Assembly (NCBI GenBank): GCA_026075535.2
Contig: AP026538.1
Coordinates: forward strand, 3,038,001-3,102,000
From: Tricholoma matsutake
Lineage: Eukaryota > Basidiomycota > Agaricomycetes > Agaricales > Tricholomataceae
DNA length: 64,000 bases
Direction of reading: 5' to 3'
The position numbers and the translations under genes were made by a program. Of this stretch, positions 57,000 to 64,000 are shown one piece after another (the stretch's first letter is position 1; every line of letters begins with the position of its first letter). A model generated the notes under the pieces. That model was not told the DNA's origin and searched no databases. It was given only the letters and a program-made list of their open reading frames with translations.

Positions 57000-57401
57000 T
57001 GTTAGGAAACCACCCCATTACCTAATATATTTTTATTTTTATTTTATTATGTCGAATTACGCTACATGACGCCAAATGATGCTACACTTTGATAGCATGA
57101 GAATTTTATTTCACACGCATCGAAATGTACGCGCGTGTACGAGTGCATCGGTAACAACAATGTACAATATATGTAACATAGTATATAAACCCTAAATATA
57201 CACCTAGGGGACCCCAGTTGTGTTCTCTTAGGTATTCCACCTATGTTTTTGGTGTGAAAGGCCTATCTCAACAAGCTCACCTATTAATAACCCCTCGCAT
57301 CAAAACTGTCAGTTCCCCCATCACGCGTGCAGATCCCGCCCCCTTCTTGTAGAGAGAACCCGCATGGTCTTAGCTAGCAGATAGTGGGTGTCACCCTAAC
57401 A
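57000..57401 (+). repeat. C3 3' LTR, 402 bp
   Basis: Preceded by the purine-rich AAAAGGCGGG; ends GTGTCACCCTAACA followed by the CCAAG duplication. Confidence 0.95.
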
Positions 57402-59037
57402 CCAAGAAAACTTGCACTTCCTTAACACGGGTAGGTGCAGGCCAATCCGTGATTGCCTGTACCTTGATCGGATTCATTTTGATCCCATCAGGGCCAATCA
57501 ATAATCCTAGGAACTCAATCTCGCTTGCCCCAAACACACACTTCTCTGGTTTCAAAAATAGATCATTCTCTGCCAGCCTCCGCAATACCTCCTGCACTAT
57601 CGCCTCATGATTTTCTTCATCCTCCATAAATATCAGAATGTCATCAATAAATATTATTACCATGCCCTTGTCAATTACATCCTTGAAAATGTTGTTCATC
57701 ATATTTTGGAAGGTCAGGGGACTATTAGTCATTCCAAAAAACATGACAAGCGGCTCAAATGATCCTCGACACGTGGCAAATGCATCCTTCCACTCATCTC
57801 CTTTCTTTATTCATACATTGTTGTATCCCCATCATAAATCCAATTTTGTAAAGACTTTGGCTTTTCCCACCTTGTCAATTATTTCTGAACTTAATGGCAA
57901 GGGATATGCATTCTTCACTGTCCACTCATTCAGGTATCTATAATCTGTACACATCCTCTTTCTCCTATCTTTCTTTGGTACAAAAAATATTGGTGATGTC
58001 TGCAGTGATTTTGAAGGTCGTATATAGCCTTTGCGCAATTGTTCATTTAGGAATGCATCCACTTCCTCTTGTTCCATCAGAGATAATGAATATACCTTTG
58101 ACTTCTTCGGCACAAATCCTGGCTTCATCTCAATTGCATGATCCCATGGCTTCTGCACTGGAAGTCGCTCAGACTCCTTCTTCTGGAACACTGACAGATG
58201 TTCATGATACACTTTTGGTACCAACTCCTCCACTGGCTTCTCCACATTCACAACATTCTTGTCCCATGACTGTCCTCCATGAATTGTTCTAAAGGTTTGC
58301 CTCTGCTCTTCTTTCTCAATCATGATCGGAACTTCCCCATTTGGCATTTCCTCATCCTCCACTTCCTCCATTGCAACTACATACTTCCTCGGACATTCCT
58401 CCTCTCTCTTTTTCTTTTTCTCCTTCTTCAACTTCCTCCCATACACATTACATTCCTTAGGACAATGAGTCATTTGTACTTTCCCAGTTTTCCAATCAAT
58501 TTTGGGATTATGCTTCCATAACCAAGGACATCCTATTATTAGATTGGTTTTCCCAAGATCGCACACTTTGAATACAGCTTGCTCCTGATGCTCCCGATAC
58601 TTTAGTACCATAGTCACCTCCTCCTTGATAGTTCCTCCATGATTGACTGTTCCATCAATATTGTACACCATTATAGGTTGCACCAGCTTGCGTGTGTTAA
58701 TACTGTGTCCAGTAATTAAGGATCAATTAATAAATAATCCTGTAGCACCACTATCAAGCAACGCTTCCACATCAATAGCTGCATGCATGTCCACTGTCTT
58801 CAATCCCACAGTCAAGGTCATTTCGGGTTCTACTCGCGCAGAGCAAATAAAGAATTTAGGGGTTTTTGGAAATGATGTGTGAAAATTGTCACGTGATTGA
58901 CAACAGTCGTACTCCTTTTTGTCACATGATTCAGAACGGTTATACTCCTCCTTGATTTCCTTTTCTGATTTGCTTTGGGTTTCCTCGGATACTAATACAT
59001 TGTAACGATTCTGGGTCACCAATGGGGAAACCTTCAC
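57402..59037 (-). pseudogene. pol of gypsy C2, N-terminal part (PR-RT)
   Basis: Minus strand: 59037-58723 reads KVSPLVTQNRYNVLVSEETQ to LLDSGATGLFIN, then TGA. 58683-57832 reads [20 protein letters not shown] through KVFTKLDL, then TGA (twice, near 57834 and 57814). 57744-57407 reads MFFGMTNSPLTFQNMM, the active site FIDD and DWPAPTRVKEVQVFL. The frame resumes at 51171 after C3. Confidence 0.9.
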
Positions 59038-60131
59038 TGGGACTCTTCCACAAAATTCTTCTGCTTGCCTTCCTCCAGCTTTACTTCCTCAATTGTAGCT
59101 TCCCTTATCTTTCTTTTCTGCCTACAATTCCTAGAAATGTGTCCTAACTGCCCACAGTTAAAACATTTAAGTGGGGCTCGTCTCCCTGCTTGATCAACCT
59201 CCATTGCATCTGCTGGTGCTGCTGACTCTGTAACTTTAGGTGTCACTGCCATGGCTGGTGGCTGTGCCCTTGGAGCTTGCACCTGAGGAGCCTTTCCTTT
59301 CTCAGACTTTCCTCCTGATGACTTTCCAAATTTACTACTTCTGTACATCAACTTTGACTCCGCCTGTTCCTGCCGATATTGCCGGTCAAGGCACATTGCC
59401 CAATTATACCACTCGTCCAACTTCTCTGGCATAGAAGGTAGTTGGTAGATAGACTTGAATAAAGAGGGATTTAATCCTGCTTTCAAAAACTCTACCAATG
59501 CGGCTTCTCCCATGTCCGTTTGCGAAGCTTCTGCTTTGAACTCCAAAATAAATTCATCCGCTATTAGGGAACCTTGGCGCATGGTTTGTAATTTAGCATT
59601 GGCTGTTGGCTTTGGATTAGGGTCTCCAAACTGTGCCTCCAATCTCTCCAGAAATTCCTTGAAGGTTGCAAAAGGTTTATTTCCTGCGGCAATTTGATTA
59701 ATAGCCTCGTTTCTCCAGAACTATGCTTTCCCCCCCTGAATGTATGAGAGAGCAAACATAATCCTAGACTCGGCTATATGAAACTCTGGCTTCCTCCCAT
59801 GGATGTACAATACTATAGAGCTGATGAAGGATTTTGTATTCTCCATGGTACCGTCAAAGATTTGCGGGGGCACGTACTTAGGTAAGCGCACTTTTCCATT
59901 TCCGGATTTCTCCACTGTCTCATCCTCCTGCAATATCCACTCCACCATCTCCTCCATCTCATCATCTCTTTCTCCTATCATCTCTGGCTGTACTTCCGCT
60001 TGTCTGGGCTGTGATGCTGCCAATACTGACACTAATTGCGACATTTGTGCTGTGAGCGCATCAATTTTCACCTCTAGTGCTGGTATGGGAACAGGATTAG
60101 GACTGGGATTAGAAGTTGAAGGTTCAGACAT
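59034..60131 (-). pseudogene. gag of gypsy C2
   Basis: MSEPSTSNPSPNPVPIPALE to YIQGGKA, then TAG (about 59721; CAG in C1). Then FWRNEA-type region, FGDPNPKPTANAKLQTM, AFLKAG-type region, and an open end with knuckle CFNCGQLGHISRNC and EESQ stop at 59034. Pol overlaps in the -1 frame. Confidence 0.9.
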
Positions 60132-60618
60132 AATTGTAGAATCTGTGATGAATCACTTCTTCGACAAATTCAAAATTTTTTCTTCGAGACCTCTCCAAAC
60201 ATTTATGGGTCACGTGATAAGGTTCGTCGAGGTTCATCAATGGTTCATCATTCATTGGGCGCTTATTTTGACACTTTGGATCAATAACCCTTCCAACAGT
60301 GCCTGATCTCGGAGATATCACTGAATTCAGCTTGTAACTAAAATACTCGTCCAAATAGAGTGATGTAAATCATAACTAAACCAGATCCAATCGGTTGTCT
60401 GGTTGCAGCTGTCCTAATGATGAGCGCTGCCTCTCGATCACTGGCGGTCGCAATGTAAGGTGAGGCCTGGTGTCAGCTTACAAAAGAAAAGGTAGATTAT
60501 GTATGTACAAGTACTTCCGGCTCATGCCGAAAGGATGAGTAATCAGATGTGGCACGGTGAAACAATCACATATGCGCAAGTAAGAGAAGGTGCACTGATA
60601 AGGGAAGTTGTGTTCTTC

Positions 60619-61017
60619 TGTTAGGGCAACACCCACTATCTGCTAGCTAAGACCATGCGGGTTCTCTCTACAAGAAGGGGGTGGGATCCGCGCACATGAT
60701 GGGGGATTTGACAGTTTTGATGCAAGGGGTTATTTATAGGTGAGTTTGTTGAGATAGACTTTTCACACCACAAGCATAGGTGGAATACCTAAGAGAACAC
60801 AACTGGGGTTCCCTAGGTGTATATTTAGGGTTTATATACTATGTTACATATATTGTACATTGTTGTTACCGATGCACGCATACAGGTGCATACATAATGA
60901 TGCATGCAAAATAATATTCTCACACTATCAAAGTGTAGCATTTGGTGTCATGTAGCGTAATTCGACATAATAAAATGAAAATGAAATTTTATTAGGTAAT
61001 GGGGCTGTTTCCTAACA
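60619..61017 (-). repeat. C2 5' LTR, 399 bp
   Basis: In plus orientation it reads TGTTAGGGCAACACCC...GGGGCTGTTTCCTAACA; outer flank CTTGG. A 3-bp gap (GTAGCATTTGG for GTAGCGTCATTTGG) explains the shorter length. Confidence 0.9.
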
Positions 61018-61061
61018 CTTGGAGGTTGAAAAACCAGACCAAACCAAACCTTTAAACACTA

Positions 61062-61476
61062 ATTGCATGGCAACATCTCAGTGCAAAGCTCTGCATCACA
61101 GTTCCAGCTCCTTTGGCCCTTGAATTTCCAGTACACCACCAATAAAGTATTGTGGGAAGCTTCTCACTGTTCATGAGTCCAGTGCATGCAGTGTGTACTT
61201 TTGGGTTAGATATGCACATGACATTACCCCAGCTCACAGCATCCAGAAAGGTAGTCAGATTTATTTCAAGTTCCTCCATGAACTCAAGAACCTTTGTGAC
61301 TTTTCCTGCTACCTGTGAGTCCTGCCCTACTGTAATGTTGAGAGATTGTGAATGCATTGTGTAAATGCCATCATTGGATTCTTGATCAGACTCAGATAAG
61401 ATAGATTCAGAGTCACCACATGCCTCCTCATCCAAGAAGATTTCATTCCAAGTCGAGCCCATTCTGCCAAGGCCAC
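61062..61476 (-). pseudogene. DUF6589-domain gene, piece 1 (N-terminal part)
   Basis: Minus strand, likely start MGSTWNEIFLDEEACGD near 61462. Then VAGKVTKVLEFMEELEINLT, TFLDAVSWGNVMCI and PKVHTACTGLMNSEKLPTIL, and a KGAGTVMQSFALRCCHA-like end that continues into piece 2 once the hAT element and one ATTGCATG are removed. The pattern (LxINLxxFLDAxSWG ... LMNSxxLPxIL ... FAxxC) is the N-terminal region I associate with DUF6589 proteins. The 5' edge is cut by a solo LTR at 61477. Confidence 0.75.
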
Positions 61477-61898
61477 TGTTAGGAAACAGCCCCATTACCT
61501 AATAAAATTTCATTTTTATTTTATTATGTTGAATTATGCTACATTATGCTGAATTACACCCCATCATGTGCACACATCTCACCCCCTTCTTGTAGAGAGA
61601 ACCCACATGGTCTTAGCTAGCAGATAGTGTTGAGAATCACACCGTGAGCACGCTTTGATGCATGTGTTTGATGTGTGTGCTATATTTGGAATGTCCCTTT
61701 GAGGCACGTGTTTGTTTGCATGCTGCTGATCCCTTTATACCTCGTCCTTTCTTTATTCCATGACACTTATATATACAGTATACAGTTACCCAACCACCTC
61801 AGTCACTTATACAGAGACTGAGGTGAGTACTGTCATACTTAGATGCGAGTCTTTACTTACTGTGCCATTGATTTTCTATAGATAGTGGGTGTCTAACA
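61477..61898 (+). repeat. family C solo LTR, internally deleted
   Basis: Begins TGTTAGGAAACAGCCCC and ends GTGGGTGTCTAACA. Flanks GCCAC (61472-61476) and GCCAT (61899-61903) look like one 5-bp duplication with a C/T change. About 230 bp of the LTR middle is missing (jump near 61558), and another LTR-like insert lies at 61628-61880. Confidence 0.8.
61628..61880 (+). mobile_element. 253-bp LTR-like insert inside the solo LTR
   Basis: Flanked by GATAG on both sides (61623-61627 and 61881-61885). Begins TGTTGAGAATCACACC, like LTRs of fungal Copia-type elements, and holds TTATATATACAG. The end (TTTTCTATA) is not a standard CA, so the class is uncertain; the insertion itself is clear because the solo LTR resumes after it. 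Confidence 0.65.
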
Positions 61899-62136
61899 GC
61901 CATGATACGATGAGATAATGTCTCAAAATGGTATGTCACAGTGACTGATGTGACCACCAACTACCAAATGCACCACATTCTTATTTTGAATCTCCGCCAC
62001 ATCTCCGCTGAGATAAGATAAGATCTCACCAGAACGGATGGGAACGAGACTAATCTGTAGGCATATGCCGTGGTCCTGGATTTTTGCGTTCCGGTTCCTA
62101 CCCCCAGTGGGTCTCTGACAACAACTGTCGGCGCTC

Positions 62137-62496
62137 ATGTTTCCTCTTGATGCACAGCCGGTCACGGTCGATCTGTCCGATGTTCGATTTCGCATTAAAG
62201 ATGACTCAGCTCCTGAGCGTCGTTGGAATGGTCTATCACGTGCCGCGAGTCCTTGCGGACGGACACTTAAATTGAGCTTGTGCTTCGTACACGAGAGGCC
62301 ACTATTGCGGCACTTTCGCAGCCTGGTGGAAAGACCATATTCCCAAGGTTCATTTCTCGTCCGCATACAACGCCGAGCGGTTGAAGCTTCCTCGGTTCGA
62401 GCTCCTGAAATAGCACCTGGAATAGAAGATCGTAAACTGTATGGTGGTTGCCATGCCGTTGTACAAGATTGGTCTCTGAGTTCGTTAGAACTGTGA
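62137..62496 (+). other. open reading frame of unknown status, 119 codons
   Basis: An uninterrupted frame MFPLDAQPVTVDLSDVRFRI to DWSLSSLEL in CpG-rich DNA, unlike the decayed DNA to its left. An overlapping minus-strand frame (61923-62366) is equally long. I recognise no domain in either and cannot decide whether one is a real exon. Confidence 0.2.
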
Positions 62497-63256
62497 GTAC
62501 CGTTCAGTTACTCCCGTCCGAACTTCCTATCTTGCTTTTAAGAATTCCAAATATTTTAGGAGTTCGACTCGGTCCTAAATAGTGGAATGCAAAGCACTCT
62601 CCCAGACTTCATGCAACGTGCGAGATATGGTAGCTACGATCTCGAGCCCCACACGTTAGTTGATACACCGAAAGTCAGTGAGACAGATTCATCGTTTTGG
62701 TGTTTTCTTATTGTCTACTTAGCAGAGTAATCTTTCGCAATTCCACTGCAATTCCCTGCTTTTAGAACTATCGCTAGTAACTACATAATAACATATGGAA
62801 GGCCACAGAATGCCATATATGCTGCGCAAATAGTCGTATAGCAACGTTCGTACGTCGTCCTAAGCGATTGATAGATAACAGGGAAGACTTTAATTCTTTT
62901 CCGAAGCCTTCCGCCACATGACTCGCAGAGTTGCATTGATTCGGTGAAACGATGACTCGTGAGGCTGCTCAAAGCGAGCCATGTTCATCGTCGCACGTTG
63001 GTCGTTTAAAGACCAAGTCGGATAAACGTGCCGAACGACCCCGGCCAATTAATACAGCAAATTGTGTTAACAGCGACCTCGGGCGATCAGCCTAATCTGG
63101 ACTCTCTGTATATCAACTCCGTCTGATTTCGCAGGTTGTCTAAAATAGGCAGTACATCACACGTGCGAGCTGATCTGGCGAGGCCTATATCTTCGAGCTT
63201 CACATGAGCCCCGCATCAGGACGAATATCCCTTGGGTCCCCTTCCCATCGATAGCA
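62497..63256. other. upstream region of the TLC gene
   Basis: No supported gene or transposon. CpG dinucleotides are frequent, as expected for unmethylated host DNA. It should hold the promoter of the gene starting at 63257; I see no convincing TATA box. Confidence 0.4.
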
Positions 63257-64000
63257 ATGGCAGGGGCGAGGCACTTTCTCGACATTCCTGACGGGGAGTC
63301 TCTCCGTGACGCGATCCTTGTGTGGATTGACTCTCCGTTCTTTCTGTCGTGTCTGGCCCTTGCGACATCGTTCCACGTCTTGGTACCGTTCTTCTCGAAC
63401 ACTAAACAGACATCATGGATTTTGACGACCATTACAAGTGCCATTATGAGCATCACTAGCTTGCCGTTTTTGTGGGATTATTTTGTTGGTGGATGGAGCG
63501 TTAAGAACGTTCGGACGCTTCCCACCTTATCAGTCACCGCTGTTAGATTTTTCCAGGCACATCTTGCTGCGTGAGTTGGGCCCCCTTTAATCACCTCGAT
63601 TCTTATGTTCCTCAGGGACCTGGTGTTGGGCTCCATTTATTATCGCTCGAGAATATCTTTACTTGAAGGTTGGATCCACCATCTAGTATACATATTGATC
63701 GTCCAAATCGCTATTATGTCCTCATGGTCCCACATATTTTGCCTATGTGCATCAATGGAAGTGAGGACTTTAGCTGTTCTGACATCAAGTTACTGATGGA
63801 TTATAGATCCCAACCTTCGTCATTGGTATCGGGACCCTATTTCCACATCTCAGAAGTGACAAGCTCTTCGCCTTCTCTTTCTTTATGGCAAGGATCGTGC
63901 TCCATGTCATCCTTGGAGTCTCATACTTCTCTCGGGAGAATAGGATTCATGCCACGGGCGGATCCTTGATACCTGCCGCCCTCTTAGCCGTAATCTTTCC
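63257..64000 (+). CDS. TLC-domain (TRAM/LAG1/CLN8 homology) membrane protein, 3' end outside window
   Basis: Three exons are visible: 63257-63570, 63616-63760 and 63807 to the window edge. Introns are 45 and 46 nt (GTGAGT...CCTCAG, GTGAGG...TTATAG with TACTGAT before the acceptor), and all joins keep frame. The protein starts MAGARHFLDIPDGESLRDAI, then hydrophobic segments at about residues 28-47 and 52-75. HLAADLVLGSIYYRSRI and GWIHHLVYILIVQIAIM form the TLC core with its His pair. SWSHIFCLCASMEIPTFVIG and MARIVLHVILGVSYF follow. I recognise this as the basidiomycete TLC-domain family related to TMEM56; the substrate is unknown and lipid-related function is inferred from the fold family. No stops, normal CpG. 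The start is the first ATG (ATGGCAGGGG) of the open frame. Confidence 0.85.

Larger units (their letters stand above)
51172..57401 (+). mobile_element. Ty3/gypsy chromovirus family C, copy C3
   Basis: Complete element with 402-bp LTRs at both ends (51172-51573, 57000-57401). The target duplication CCAAG is at 51167-51171 and 57402-57406. It is inserted into the RT/RNase H region of C2 in the opposite orientation. Mostly TGA stops, a TAG at 54251, and a 1-bp deletion near 54925. Youngest layer of the nest. Confidence 0.95.
48545..61017 (-). mobile_element. Ty3/gypsy chromovirus family C, copy C2, interrupted by C3
   Basis: Minus-strand element with LTRs 60619-61017 (5') and 48545-48946 (3'). 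The target duplication CTTGG is at 48540-48544 and 61018-61022. The interior is split at 51171/57402 by copy C3. The coding parts are gag 59034-60131 and pol 59037-57407 plus 51171-48990. Confidence 0.95.
47008..61061. mobile_element. hAT-like element, split by gypsy C2
   Basis: Ends TAGTGTTTGAAGGTCTGG and the inverse ...AAACCTTTAAACACTA. An exact 8-bp duplication ATTGCATG lies at 47000-47007 and 61062-61069. Without the gypsy insertion (48545-61017 plus one CTTGG) it is about 1.58 kb with no transposase, so it is non-autonomous. The interior has a perfect 8-bp-stem hairpin CTGTGAGCctctGCTCACAG (47837-47856), two weaker relatives (near 47928 and 48336), and AC-rich ACCAACACCAAC strings (47970-48130). 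Its ends resemble the MITE at 17288-18116, so both belong to one family. Confidence 0.9.

Noticed and set aside
62137..62496. Confident protein-coding call for the CpG-rich open frame
   Set aside because: Frames of similar length exist on both strands and neither has a recognisable domain or splice context.
1..64000. tRNA or rRNA genes
   Set aside because: I saw no cloverleaf with TTCGA-type arms or rRNA-like stretches; a tRNA scan would be needed to exclude a divergent one.

Overview
The window looks like a transposon-rich stretch of an Agaricomycete (mushroom-forming basidiomycete) genome. The reasons are the short GT...AG introns (about 45-60 nt), KDZ transposases including one with a CxC2 cysteine cluster, a Plavaka (CACTA-like) relic, DUF6589 and RecQ-type helicase relics, and chromodomain Ty3/gypsy elements. 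The species cannot be named from the sequence alone. Almost everything is mobile DNA or broken genes. The only clearly intact host gene is a TLC-domain membrane protein at the right edge (63257 onward). A small passenger gene inside the KDZ transposon also reads through intact.

Layout. 1-6300: a decayed Zn2Cys6-like gene (-), a Plavaka relic (-) and a decayed multi-exon gene (+). 6775-8676: an old KDZ transposase (-) with an 817-bp hairpin MITE inside one of its introns. 8700-22082: Ty3/gypsy family A (copy A1, then copy A2 with LTRs and a hAT-like MITE in it), with a fragment of another gypsy element, B (-), between them. 22083-29300: the C-terminal end of a RecQ-like helicase (+), split by gypsy copy C1 (22804-28468, TSD GATGC). 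29310-61476: a DUF6589 gene (-) broken into three pieces. A 14.8-kb KDZ transposon (32063-46885, TSD TTCACATC) lies between pieces 3 and 2. A hAT-like element (47008-61061, TSD ATTGCATG) lies between pieces 2 and 1; gypsy C2 (48545-61017) is inserted in that hAT, and gypsy C3 (51172-57401) is inserted in C2. A further TA-flanked foldback element sits in piece 3. A solo LTR with a second LTR inside it cuts the 5' edge of the gene. 62000-64000: CpG-rich, non-decayed DNA with the TLC gene.

How the parts relate. Taking out each element together with one target-site copy rejoins host reading frames: DUF6589 at both big insertions and at the TA element, RecQ at C1, and a 47-nt intron at the MITE. 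This gives precise element boundaries and an order of insertion. The KDZ transposon carries five genes in two divergent pairs plus one: a 151-aa protein (-), a Zn2Cys6/coiled-coil protein (+), a large accessory protein (-), the CxC2-KDZ transposase (+), and a Ser/Ala/Asp-rich protein (+). A GCCGATGCC-like motif recurs in its subterminal DNA, introns and coding repeats.

Decay pattern. Most internal stops in the transposon and gene relics are TGA. Where a sibling copy can be compared, the same codon is usually CGA, so the decay looks like C-to-T change at CpG (methylation deamination or a RIP-like process). All assignments come from reading the sequence and from recalled family signatures; no search was run.
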